Positions 41,618 through 53,274 of a stretch of DNA of 64,000 nucleotides are shown piece after piece (the first letter of the stretch is position 1; the number at the start of each line of letters is the position of its first letter). The notes beneath the pieces were generated by a model that searched no databases, was not told where the DNA came from, and saw nothing but the letters and a program-made list of their open reading frames with translations. The DNA is from Eupeodes corollae (Eukaryota; Arthropoda; Insecta; Diptera; Syrphidae). The DNA lies in assembly GCF_945859685.1 (NCBI RefSeq), contig NC_079147.1, forward strand, positions 108,235,525 through 108,299,524, read 5' to 3'. The position numbers and the translations under genes are program-made.

Positions 41618-43990
41618 GAGCTAGGTTAGGTTAGGTTAAAGTGGCTGTCCATGATGGAGAATGAGTACTGACGAAATTCTGTTGTTTTAAATACACAATA
41701 TTGTTCGGGAATCGTGTTTTCCTCCAGTTTCCTACATCTTTAAGAGAAAATGACCAAAAAATAGTTGTCTGGATAAATTCACTAGATCCATTTCAATACT
41801 GATTACACCTTGACTCCTTGAAAGTCTCACTCCAAGGTGTCACCTAACGCAAGTTTTGGGAACAGTTGTGAAAACTGTTGACAAGTTGTACTGTAAAAAA
41901 ATGGTAAAGGGGTTGGTAAATTATTTAACAAATACCCTTTTCAATGGACTTAGATGAATTCTTCTACAAGATTCTGGTGAGACAAGCAAAGACAAGTCAA
42001 CACAATTCTAATTCTTAACCAAACATTTTAAAGATGAAAACAGTATTGACAGATAAGTTTTGAGAAGTCCTTTAGAGCACACTTGACACGCATAATATGA
42101 AGGTTATGTTGTGGTAGAATGGGTTGTACCGTAGCATTTCTGGTGGGGGTCAAATTGACTTCCATGTGAAGGAAGAAGCGCTTACTCGCACCTCCACGTG
42201 GTGGCCCCCTGGCACAAGTTAGAGCAATCACTGCAGTTCGATTATGAATGATACTGATCAATTCATAGTTATTGAAAAAGGCACTATAATTAGAATTGCT
42301 CTGAGTAAATTCTCAACTTGTGAGCGAACGCAGAAGCTTCCTTCCTAAGATTAAATCTTGCGAAAGATGCTTAACACAGAAGCCGGGTGACCACTTCTAG
42401 GGTTATCTTCGCTATATGTCACTTCATCAAAGACTAAGTTATCATACCACTGAAGATGTGTATGCCCCCTGGTTAATTCCAGGAACATATGTTGGATGTT
42501 CTCCTTGTGAGAATATCGTGGCGGCTATGGTTTATCCTATATGCATAGGGTATTGTTTTTTATTTCTTAAAAAATCAATATATAGATGGACTAAGCCAAT
42601 ACCACAGGTTACAAAGAGGTGAATTTGTTATGTCTTGGTAGCTTAGAAAGAGGAACTCAATCAAAGCATTTCACCAAATAAGAGAGAGTAATCTTTGCGT
42701 AAATTCTTTTGGTTCTTTTCAAAAACTAAGCAATAAAACAATGAATAGGGCAGCAAGTGTAAGAACTTGCCATCAAATTAAGGCTCATTGCCAGGTGCTG
42801 GTGTTGTAAGCAATTATTCTCTCTGTAGCATTTCTGGCGCGTTCATTAGCCTTACAATTTTCTCGATGAGAAATGAACGACAGTTATGGACTGTAATAGA
42901 ATTCGTGGAGACATAGTCCATAGATTTGATAGCGGCCCGACTATACGAGAAAATACGGATATCAGATGTTGATAAAAGGTTTTCTTTAAGCCAGGAAAAG
43001 AATTCTTCTATCGCCAAAATTTCCACGTGGAACACGTTACAATAATTGGGAAGGTGGAATGAGAGACTTAATTTCAGTCGTTCATCTGTTTAAAAGTGGA
43101 TGGTTTTTTCAGGAATAACCTATCTTCGCAGAAAGATATGGAAGGTATATAAATTTGGAAGTTTTTGGCGAATTGCAGATGGTGTACAATTACAATGTTG
43201 TTGCGACTGCGATGGATCTTTGAGTCGAATTGAAGAGCTTGCAGCTATTTGTTTGCTAAGTATATCAAGACGTGTTAGGTAGAGTAAGTTGTCCAGTGCC
43301 GCAGATGGGGTTGTGAAAAGCGATCCGCTTAGGGGCATAGGCAAGATAAACGTTGGACTTTATTAAGTTTGTAGCGGTTTATAGCTTTTTCTTAAGCAAA
43401 CCACCATATTGCTACACTGACCAATAAAATTGGTATGATTACATAAGTGTATAAAGCGTAATTCGGGATTGTAAGCTACATAAGCAGCTTTGTTGACTAT
43501 TTCTTGTATCTTACGTCTCCAATTTGGTTCTTTGTCCAAAATAAGGCCCAGATACTAAACCTCTTCTGAGAACTTTGATTCGATTCCATTAATATATAGG
43601 TAGGGTTAACACATGGAATTTGTATTTCCTTGAAAATAGGACTAATTCGGTTTTATGTGTGTTAACACCAAGTCCACGCCCATCAAACCGAAATATTAGG
43701 TTATCTAAGGCATTCTGTAAGTTTTCTTTTCGGGTGTTAAGATGTTTTTCTAAAACCGCTACAGCAACATCATCCGCATAAAGCAACTAATAAAGGTTCC
43801 AGAGGAGAGGGGATAGAATACCGCCTTGTGGTGTCTATTACTAACGAATTCTTAAGCAGAAGAGTTTCCCAGTTTTAAGTTAATTATTCTGCTAGTCAGC
43901 ATTAAATGCTTTAACTCACCAAGCAAACCCTTTACGTTCAGAGATTTAAAATGCAGATATGTCCACGTTGTTAAAAGCGCCTTCAATGTC
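41618..43990 (-). mobile_element. LINE family D relic (D3)
   Basis: On the minus strand the RT palm lies at 43786-43589 (MLYADDVAVAVLEKHLNTRK with intact YADD, then NTHKTELVLFSRK). The thumb and linker cover about 43560-43120, and RNase H 43035-42814 (FHVEILAIEEFFSWLKENLL, STSDIRIFSYSRAAIKSM, VHNCRSF). The 3' region reaches to about 41618, where AACCTAACCTAACCTAGC closes it. The 42028-42640 part cannot be matched to a protein and may be 3' UTR or another repeat. Confidence 0.7.
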
Positions 43991-44410
43991 AGAAAAGCAA
44001 CCATAATGAACTATCTTCGATGGTGAGAGTATTCGATGCATACTAAGGTGTCCGTTTTCACCGAGTAGGCCTTTAAAGTAGGCATTTTGAGGTATATTGT
44101 CAGAAGTCCTGTATCAAAACTTGCTCTTAAAAGGATATCAATTAATCTTTTTAAAATCTTAAGAAGGAACGATAATTGACTTCTAGTTCGTAGATCTTTA
44201 AAGCTTAAGTTTGTCTTCTTTGCTTTTTTAATATTGATAGCAAAATATATGAAATTTAATAAGAATAAACCAAGTTTCCAAATCACTGTCATACAAAAAT
44301 GGTATGAACACAAAATTAAATCACTTCTACTAAATAATTTGAAATTTAATTTTTGAAGTTCGAAGTTCTTTAGGTGACAATTTTCCTCATTACAAAAACA
44401 AATAACAAAA

Positions 44411-44777
44411 TTAGATGGCGCAACAGTCCGTAGATAACCAGGGACTAGCGACTTACAACTCTCAACCATTCCTGTGTGCGAATGTAATTGCAGGGATGCA
44501 GGAATAGTTAAGCTGTGTAATATGACTTTTATGCCAGAGGTCTTGGGTACAGGCAGGGTGTGATCTAAAGTTTTTTTTCGCGGGTATTGCCTCTTGCAAG
44601 GCATTGACAAATCTTGAAAGAATAATTCGTATCATGAAAAATTCATTATCAAATAAGCCGTTCGGATTCTTCATAAAAACTTTAGAGCTCATTACATGGC
44701 ATGACACGCACACAGTTATGATTGAGAGTTCTGAGTCTCTAGACATAAGTTCTCTACGGACTGCCGCGCCACCTAAT
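44411..44777. mobile_element. SINE foldback: partial inverted copy plus full tail (S7)
   Basis: The left arm (44411-44500) is the SINE 3' portion in reverse (TTAGATGGCGCAACAGTCCG and on through TCAACCATTCCTGTGTGCG). The orientation then flips. 44530-44777 is a plus-strand SINE body (CCAGAGGTCTTGGGTACAGG, TTGCCTCTTGCAAGG) ending in CTACGGACTGCCGCGCCACC and TAATT. The two 3' ends therefore form inverted arms of about 85-90 bases around a headless body. The tRNA head is mostly lost. Confidence 0.75.
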
Positions 44778-47755
44778 TTAAATAGGGAGCTATTAGAAAA
44801 AATCAAATCTCAAACAAATTGAAAATCTATTAATTTTTAAATAGCTAGTTTTGCTGAAGCCTCGATGTCTTTTAATGTAAATTTGGAACACTCAACTTGT
44901 ACTTATGTAGATCATCTTAACCAATATTCATCTTATTTCAACAACAGTGTAATTCTAGGTCATCATCAATTGCACTTATTCGGTACATTAAAAAAAAGTA
45001 GATCATCTGTTATTTAAATTAACGCACATTTAAGTGTAATACGCTTTTAGGGTAAGATCACATTTTATTTTTTTAAAAGCGTTTTTTAAAATTATTATAA
45101 ATTAAGCTTGCTTATTTAAATAAAATGCTCTAATAAAAGATTTCATGAAAATTAGCACAGCCCTCAAAACGCACACAATATCTTTGTATACATTACATTA
45201 AATACTATAAAATTGTATAGCAGGTATTTAGCATTTAAAACTAAAACTAAAGAAAATCTCTCATCTAAATCAACCATGAAAACTTCACATTTTTTAAATA
45301 GAAAACGAAAAATATATTTCACTTACATTTTTATGAATGGACAGAAAAATTGAGGTATGGTTTCTCAAATTACTTGCCTTTTCATTGCAAATTCTATGAC
45401 AATTTTTATAACTTTTAGTTCATAGAGTACTCAGTATCTATCAGTACATAAATATACCATATAGAAGATACTCTATAGAATGATTCATCGTCGGTATGAC
45501 GCCATGGCTTGAAGTTTTCACTTTTTGTTTTTATTTTTGATAATACCACATGGAATAATTATTACATATATAGGATATAAATTATATATATATAAATGTT
45601 TACGTATAGAGTACACGTATATTAACCTAAAGCAGGTGTGCACTGAAAATGCAAAAAGCAATTTGCTGGGTGTGAAAGCGTCGCACGTGTGAATAGAATT
45701 TGTAATTATGCTTTCAAAAAGTGTTCATATATAGATCTTAAAGGAATTATTATGCTTAGCAAGTCTAGTCGAGCCGAGTTGCAGTTGAGTCAAGTCAAGT
45801 CGAGTCGGTGCGGTTAAGTCTTTTCCGCCGGCAGGGATCATTAAGTGAAACGTAGAGTCGCAAAATTTTTATATTTTTTTTAAGACTCGTGTTTGCCATA
45901 TATATACTTATAATGGTCTAGGTCTATCTGGTATTTGAATAGGTTTCATAACTTAGAGAAATTATTTAGATTTTTAATAATGATATCAAATTAAAAACCC
46001 ACTTAGAGCAAATTGCACACTTAAATTTCTTTCTAAATAAAAATATTAGTTTACACTTTAATTTAATGTTTATAATTGAAAAGGTTAAAAACTTAGTTCT
46101 GCCATTGAAAGTAGTTTTTATGCAGTTGCGTTACATTGCCAAAGTTTGTTCTTTTCTAACAATGAAACAATTTTCAAGTCAGGGTTTAGGTAGGATAAAG
46201 GCTGTTCCACACAAATGTCAAGGTTTTTGAATAATGTTCGTTTTAAATTAATTTTTAATGAGCGATGAGTCATAAAATCACTACTGAAGATTATGACACT
46301 TTTATTTTTCGATACTTTAGTAAAAAGTAAGGCATGAACGCTCATTGAAACTGTTAAAATTTTGCTACCACAATGCAGCAATACTAGTTTAGCAAGAACA
46401 ATTTCCTGACCGTGTAGTTTGTCGAAAATTAAAATTTTCTTCCGAGATTTTGTTATTTAACAACTTAAGACTTTTTCTGTCGAGCCAAATTAAAGATAAG
46501 GTTTATTTCAAAGGTTTTTTTTTAGACGTGTGGTTGTCAATCTGTCAAAATTTAATTCTCCAATCCAAAGGTATCCAAGAATTTCTGGGGTATTTATATA
46601 TCTGAAAGAGCAGCTGATTCAACACATGGTTGAATTTCAGGAAACTTGAAAATTGAATTCAGCTTTTTGTATTGTTGGTAAACAAAAAGATACAAAATGT
46701 TTGTTGAAGTTGTATTTGAGGATGTTCTGTACATAATTCTTTCAAGCTATATCTAGGTATTGCCACTTCATAATAGTTCTCGTTTCTGTTAGGTTAGTTT
46801 TCTGTTAAACGTTAATCGTTTAAAACAAGAGATTTCGCAAGTAAATTATTATCAATCGTATAGAATTCCAATTGAGCTAAGAGGAAATTTAACATAGATT
46901 ACAGATTAAGGTTGTCTCTTAGTTATTAAATTGTTAAGCAATTAATTAATTAAATATCAACTCATCATCGTCCGACGAATCAGTTGAATTATTCATTATA
47001 TGTTTTATCTTACAACAATTTTGAATGTTTCTCTGCTTTTTGTAAACAGCTGATAGTTGTTTTTACTTTTTGACAGCTATCTCAATACAGCTATCCAACT
47101 CGTTTAACAAGGTATCTAAAAATCCACCTATCAAAGATACCTTATCCAACACGAGATTGAACGCAGCCAATGAATACAATTGGCAGGTTTCTAGTATCTG
47201 ATTGGCCAGCTGCTAAAACATTGCCTTCCAATTAACTGAGTTAAGTCTTCTTATGTCAAATTGACATAATTTCAGTAAAATGTTTCTCTTCTTCCAATTA
47301 AGGCAACTTCATTGGAAACTTGACTGGAAAGTTAGTTAAGAAAAATCTCCTTTAGTATCAAGTGAACACTTTTTATGTCAAAATAACATTGGATCTTTTT
47401 TTTTTTCATTTAACTAAAAGCTGAACTTTATTACTCTATGATTTATTTATTTTCCGCACAAATAAATATTTTGTGTAATTGAGAATAAGCAAAATTTCTC
47501 TACAATACAAATGGTGATGGACTTGTAGCTTGCCTGAGGAGTTAAAAATATCGTTTTTGGTAGTTTTTGCACGATCAACTTAAAGTAGAGATTAGTAAAC
47601 TAAAGTACCTACTTGGGCAACTAACTAATTAAATTTCCCAAAATTTACGGTCAAGAAATGCACAATGCAAATGAAGTCTCTTATGTTGTCTGAAACTGCC
47701 CAATTATTACTAAACAACGTTTGTGGAATGCACTTGTTTTCCTCTTAAATTTTGT
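44778..47755. other. Long AT-rich tract, few features
   Basis: No coding exon recognised. Contains a GC-richer stretch with GTCGAG/GTCAAG repeats at 45765-45830 (possible promoter or 5' UTR of an unknown gene; weak) and an imperfect inverted repeat at 47096-47159. An 87-codon minus frame (46118-46381) has no motif. Confidence 0.4.
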
Positions 47756-47757
47756 TC

Positions 47758-47856
47758 AGTGGTAAAGATCATTTTTGGTTGAATGGGTATGTTAATAAGC
47801 AACATTGTCATACTTAGAGGGTCACTATTTGGTGTACTCTATGGGCAGAGAGAATT
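47758..47856 (+). mobile_element. Mariner-like transposase scrap (M3)
   Basis: The plus strand reads HFWLNGYVNKQHC and then VTIWCTLWAE with a deletion between them. These are the blocks around the first catalytic Asp region of the M1/M2 transposase family (HFWMNGYVNKQNC, VxWCGxWA). Both ends are lost. Confidence 0.6.
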
Positions 47857-48309
47857 TCTTCATAAGTTAAGCCGGCTATAATGAGCCATGATTGATGGCT
47901 TTTTCGTTTCTGAATTGGCAGTTTTCAGGTTAGTTCAAATTCAACCATATGATTTAGAAGTCAAAATTCGACGCACTACTGATCAAATAAAAGCAATTGT
48001 GTCAGGAAAAAGGGTGTTCTTTTCTTCATTTGCAAGCAAATGCATTCTTTGAACTGAAATGTTGACCAAGGCAACAAGTTAGTTACTACCTTTAGTTGAT
48101 CGTGCCAAAAACCATTGTTGTCTACAAAACACTTCTTAGGCAAGTACAAGTCCGTCCGAACTTTTATTTTGTATTGTAAAGAAATTATCCTTGTCAACTT
48201 GACAAAGAACCCTTAAACACAAAATATTGAATACAATTGTTCAAAGAATAAATAAATTAAAAGAGTTATAAAGTTCTGCTTTTAGTTCAATGAAAATAAA
48301 ACATAAGAG

Positions 48310-48367
48310 CTGTCATCTAAAGTTTTTTTCACGAGCACTGCCTCTTGCGAAAAATTGACAAATCCAC
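48310..48367 (+). mobile_element. SINE internal fragment (S9)
   Basis: Matches the SINE body just after the tRNA head (GTCATCTAAAGTTTTTTTCA, CGAGCACTGCCTCTTGCGA, AAATTGACAAATC). It is truncated at both ends and lies just before LINE C5. Confidence 0.6.
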
Positions 48368-48605
48368 AAACAAATGCGTAAGCTTTACTATTTGTCCTAT
48401 TCTACAGGTCTCTTGCGAGTGGATGGGAAACAACATTTGTCAATTTTGCCCTTAAAAAGGCGAATGCGCATTACCATGTCCTTGATAAGGCTCATTGATT
48501 ATTAGCTCAAGAAATATCTTGAAGAACGAAAGCTTCTTAATGACCGGCAGTATGGCTTTCATAGCAATAGGTCCACCAGTGATTTGCTCCTAATTGCACC
48601 TAATT

Positions 48606-48864
48606 GTACCCTTGGCATGTTAGACTGTCATGCCAGAGGTCTTGGGTTCGATCCCTGCCTATGCCATCTAAAGTATTTTCACTGGTATTGCCTCTTGCGA
48701 GGAATTGACAAATTCTCCAAGAGGAAATCTTGTCATGTAAAAGTGTTTTCTCAAATTAGTTCGGATTCGGCAAATAAACTGTAGGTCCCCTCCATTCCTG
48801 ACAACATTACTCGCACACAGGAATGGTTGAGAGTTGTAAGTCGCTAGGCCCTAGTTCTCAACGG
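48606..48864 (+). mobile_element. tRNA-derived SINE copy S8, nested in LINE C5
   Basis: Well preserved body with a perfect B box (GGTTCGATCCC). The A-box region is deleted: CCTTGGCATG runs straight into TTAGACTGTCATGCC, so the GATGGTTAGTGCG portion is missing. This copy could not support RNA polymerase III initiation. The 3' end stops at CTCAACGG, where LINE C5 resumes. Confidence 0.88.
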
Positions 48865-49290
48865 AATTTTATTTAAAAGGCATTTGATAGAATTTGGTCA
48901 AGCTATCTTATCCAAAATGCTTGCATTTGGTATCAATGAATCTCTTTTACCTTGGGTAAGAAATTACCGTTCAATTCAAGTAGTTTTTTTTATAAATGAA
49001 CTTTTGTCTGAAATTTATAACCCACTTAATTATTTCGCTGATCACAGTACCCTCAGTTTTTCATATTCGTCCTTTTTTTCGGATGTGAATTAACAACGGC
49101 AGTATGTGATAAGCTCATTAAATTCTGATCTTATCACTCCCCCAATGCCCTATCATTGGGTGGTACTTGCATCGAGGAGATTGAACAACTTTCAGTTCTT
49201 AGTAGTACATAACAGACTATCATTTGATCACATATTTGACATCAGCAAAAATGCTGCTATGTTTTTAGGTTTTCTCCGACGATTCAAGAA

Positions 49291-50096
49291 CTTACTTACT
49301 TAGGTCCTCAGACCTGTTAAGTCCGTTGGGAACGCCTTTAGGGGCATACGGCCTCTAATAAGCCTGCGCGCCATCGTGTACGGTTTCCGGAGATGTGTTT
49401 TAGCTCCCTCCAACTCTTGCCAAATGACGCTGATTCCGCCTCGGCTGTCCTGCACCATGTGCTTCTCGGTCGTCCAGCTCTTCTTCCTTCTTGTGTGAGC
49501 GTATTCCAATGCATTGCTTGTCCTGCAATGCAGTTGTTACCTTTTCGAAGCGTATTTTTAATCCATTGCCACTTACGCCTTCGTATTATAGAGTCAAGCA
49601 AATATCGTCCTGGTAATCCAAGTGCTTAAAATAGGATGTCAAAGTTCATTGGATCCCTCCACTAACTGACAAAGCTGCGCCTAGTACATCGCTTATCACC
49701 AACAAAAACAATATCGGGGACAGAATACAGCCCTGTCTGACTCCACTATGGATTTCAAAATCATCTGACAACCATCCATCTGACTACCATCGTGCAGAAC
49801 GTGGCACTTGGATCCATCATATTTTGCTTTAATAATAGTAATTAGTTTTTCTGGGATGCTTCCCTCCATAAAGCTTACCAGATATACTTCCTGTTAACGC
49901 TACCAAAGGCATTCTCGAAGTCGATGAACATCAGGTGTAGTGGTGATCGAAATTCAACGCACTGTTTAATAATGACCCACAGGGTGTTGATATGATCAAT
50001 ACAGGAAAATCCAGCACTAAATCCTGCTTGTTTGGCATCGAGTGTGGCCTCAAGGTCTTCTCTGATGCCATTATGACTTTTGCTATTGTTTTGGCT
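49291..50096 (-). mobile_element. LINE family F, nested in C5, internally deleted
   Basis: The minus strand reads DLEATLDAKQAGFSAGFSCI, DHINTLWVIIKQCVEFRSPL and HLMFIDFENAFGSVN (palm Asp in FIDFE, 50050-49885), then decayed linker, and LDYQDDICLT (about 49630-49600, the YADD block as YQDD). It then goes straight to IRRRKWQWIKNTLRKGNN, RRAGRPRSTW and REL--ISGNRTRWRAGLLEA (49595-49340). The normal ~200 residues between YADD and RRRKW are missing. The 3' end at 49291 carries CTTACTTACTT, a TAAG microsatellite like the RTE end. It is flanked by ACGATTCAAGAA (49279-49290) and ACGATGCAAGAA (50097-50108). Confidence 0.75.
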
Positions 50097-50548
50097 ACGA
50101 TGCAAGAAAATCGAGAAAAATTGATATAATTGGTCTAGAGCCTCACTAACGTACTTCAGTCTTTTGGATAGAATTGAAAATATAGCTCTTTAAAATGATA
50201 GGAGATCGTTCTGTTACCGTTCTTAATCGATTTTTTCACCATCAACAATGCTCTAGTGAAATATCCAGTTGTATTACCTTCCTTAAATAATTCAACTGTA
50301 ATACCCGTACTTCTAGGATTGCTCATCACTTTACCTTTAAACCCAATTTCCGACGTACTATTAAGTACAGGAATCCTTTCTTTAGCCGCACTACACGAAT
50401 GTGGAATGCTTTATGAGGCTCAATATTTCATAATCACTACAGTGTGCAGACTAATGTACATCGGCATATAATTTCTAATTATGTCCTCCCTTTAATCATT
50501 ATAAGGGTATTCATAACCCCTCTAGTGCGCGCTTAATATAAACAAACA

Positions 50549-52200
50549 AAATTAAAATCTGTCAGTTCAGCTAATAGAAAAAAAACTCACCCGTCTTCGT
50601 TGCGCTTTAAATTCTTATAATCAAACATTCATTAAACAAAATATTCAATAACAAGGTAGTTCTTAATCCACAACTAATCCAACTTTCTGCTCATTAATAA
50701 CAAATAAAATATAACATTTGTCAACAAAGTGAAGAATATATTTCTCCATCGTGAATCATTCATAAACTTCTTCGAATCTTGTTATTTTATCGCTGCCTCT
50801 TATTGAAACCAATTAGTCATTCGAATTCGTAGACCAAAGCATCAGATGAATCATTTAACAATATCAAAAGAAAAACATGAATAATGCAAAAGCTTTTGAA
50901 TATTGTCGTTTATATAAAAACATAAATCTTCAAGTTCAATATACCAACTACAAATATTGTTTTGGTTCTTTCATTCATAAATTTATTGATTCGATTAGTT
51001 AAGACTTCAAAACATCATCAAAAAAGATACAATTCTATTCAAGATTATCTTTTATCTTGCTTTTTGATCAAATTAAAATCAAACTCAAAGATAAATCAGC
51101 TCAGCTCAATCCAGCACAGCATACATCAGTGAAGACCCCCTCAAGTATGTATGTATCTCTCTGGGTTCTATGCTGTCAGATTCAAGTAAAAATCAGCATG
51201 TCCTTTGTGTGCCAGTCCAGACAATAGAAAACTGATGTTCCAAAAAGGACAAAGAATTCAGATTTCACGTCTAATTAAAATATCCTTATAGTGCCAGGCT
51301 GCAGTTGACATGTTTTAATTGTTAAATTGTTCTAAAGAAACATGTTTCTTTTCTTCTCCAGTGTTTTATTATTTTTGCAATCCATTATGACAACCCTTAT
51401 AGTGTAATTATAAAGAAGTCATTGTTGTTGTTGGTATACCATATTTAAAAAAAGAAAACTAACAAACTATAAATGATTATGCAACAAGCTTAGCAACGAC
51501 GACATCAACAACGACGACAATGACAAAAAGGACTAAAAAGTCAGATGGCCATTTTATCGAATCTATTTTGCATGTCGTTATCAGATTCTTTTTTTTTAAC
51601 AAGACGAAAAAAACTAAGTGCTAATGAGACACTTGAAGCTTCTTCTTCTTGATTATTATGTGTGTAGGTACTCATAAATCTTTAGAAAAATAAAAATTCT
51701 GTATGCGGTAAATCGGTCAGGGTCTGGTGATGGCAGAGGTAGGTTAGGTTGGCATCATGCATCATGCATGAAATCCAAGTTAGGGTAGATAGATGGATGG
51801 AAGCTTTGACCGAAAGCGAAAATTTTAAAAAAGGACGACGCACGAAGACAGTGTTGATGATGGTCGTTATGAGGCTATGATGAAACATCCTAAAAGTGAA
51901 TTAAATATAAGGTCAAGGATTAAAATTGTTATGAATTTATGTTTATTTAACGGTTTTTTATCATTTTCATTTTAAAAATGATTTCTATACACACAATACA
52001 ATAATATTGTGATAATAAATAAGTTATAAGGAAAAGTCATTGTGATGCTTTTCATCATAGTTTCTGGGAAATGGAGAAACTAACTAAGACGAAAGACTAT
52101 GACGGAAGCACACACACAATCTTTTTTTTGTGAATAAAATTAATCCAAATCCTATTCTGTGTTTCGTTTGAGAAAATTCTTTAAGAACATTTTTCTGACT
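50549..52200. other. AT-rich tract without recognised genes
   Basis: Unique-looking sequence. No exon with good splice context and no transposon block recognised. The 68-codon minus frame at 51682-51888 has no motif. Confidence 0.4.
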
Positions 52201-52206
52201 GCTTAC

Positions 52207-52965
52207 GTAAGAAGGCGCTACAGTCCTGTGCGAACTAAGGCTTCATCAAACAAACTTCTGGACATGTATCCTTCTGTCGAATTTTCCGTCGCTCTACAGC
52301 CCGTAGAAATAGTCGTTCCATCTTCTCCTCCACTCACCTTCCATGCAATAGGGGGCGGGGCGTACAAAGAAATTTGTTTTTGTCATAGTCGCCTTGTTCG
52401 TTCGAGAGAGGGTCTTAGCCTCAAGAAATAGCAGTTAGCAAGAGTAATTCTTCGTTTGATCTTAGCGCTGGTATTGTTTTCTATGTTCATAGCGGAGCCT
52501 AGGCTGACAAGGACGTTTTACTTGATGGCAGCATGTACTTTCTTTTGCCCTTACTAACCGCTAAACCAATTTTAGCCGCTTCTGCCTCAACACTCACAAA
52601 TGACATTACGCTAGGTTTTTCCGATTTATTCTATGTCATTTGCATATGCTAGTAATTTGACAGACTTTTGAAAGATAGTGCCTCCAGTGTTGACGTGGGA
52701 GCTCTGTTAAAGAAATCGCATGATAGCGCATCACCTTATCTAAAGTCTTATTATTTCCAACCTTTGTGGAGTAGCGCGAATTCTCCATGGTCATTCTGCA
52801 CAAACGGACGAGTTTGGTAGGGATGCCAAAACTGGACATGACTCTATACAGCTCGCCACTGTCATATGCAGCCTTGAAATCGATGAAGAGATAGTGCGGG
52901 TGTCGATTTTATGTTCTTGGTTTTTTTTTCGAGGATCTGCCGTAATGTGAATAATTGATCGACTT
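52207..52965 (-). mobile_element. RTE-clade LINE fragment (T7), internally deleted
   Basis: The minus strand has SSFGIPTKLVRLCRMTMENS and RYSTKVGNN (52839-52760), the same block as in T4 and T8, followed by decayed RQDDALS and ER residues. The 3' end at 52207-52260 contains, in reverse, AGAAGGCGCTACAGTCCTGT and GCGAACTAAGGC, the RTE 3' terminus. Most of the palm and thumb between the two is missing or unreadable. A Cys-poor segment at 52160-52440 is 3' region. Confidence 0.65.
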
Positions 52966-53274
52966 TCGACTTTTTACAAATCCATTCATAAAAATAATGT
53001 GTATTTTTTTAAAAGATTCAATTTGAATATGGATTTTAGGTAAGCAATATTCCCAAAAAATATAAACACTGTAAACGATGTAAAAAAAAAAGCGAAAAGT
53101 TTCTAAGTTCAAATCACTAGCGCTAAACAAGTTGAATACTGTATATTATTAGAAATAATGTTCCATAGTAGCTTTAACCATAACCAACAAACTTTTTCTT
53201 TAACCAAATGTGGTTCAAATTCTCTGTATTTAAGCACATACAAGTCCGAATCTATTTTAAAAATAGTTTGCATA

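Larger units (their letters stand above)
48368..50548 (+). mobile_element. LINE family C copy (C5) carrying two nested insertions
   Basis: Family C reverse transcriptase in plus orientation. Near 48490-48595 it reads LKKYLEERKLLNDRQYGFHS then NRSTSDLL. SINE S8 interrupts it. It resumes at about 48870 with RHLIEFGQAILSKMLAFGIN, FINELLSEIYNPLNYFADHS (YADD block as FADH) and FDISKNAAMFLGFLRRFKN up to 49290. LINE F then interrupts it. It continues after 50109 with the C-terminal region (SLAALHECGMLYEA-type remnants near 50380-50430) and the 3' UTR to about 50548. The order of segments follows C3, which shows they belong to a single element. Confidence 0.75.

Noticed and set aside
41600..41640. 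GGTTAGGTTAGGTT as insect telomere repeat (TTAGG)n
   Set aside because: Only two or three units, lying at the end of LINE family D3 in the usual place of such a motif in LINE 3' ends. Not a telomere array.
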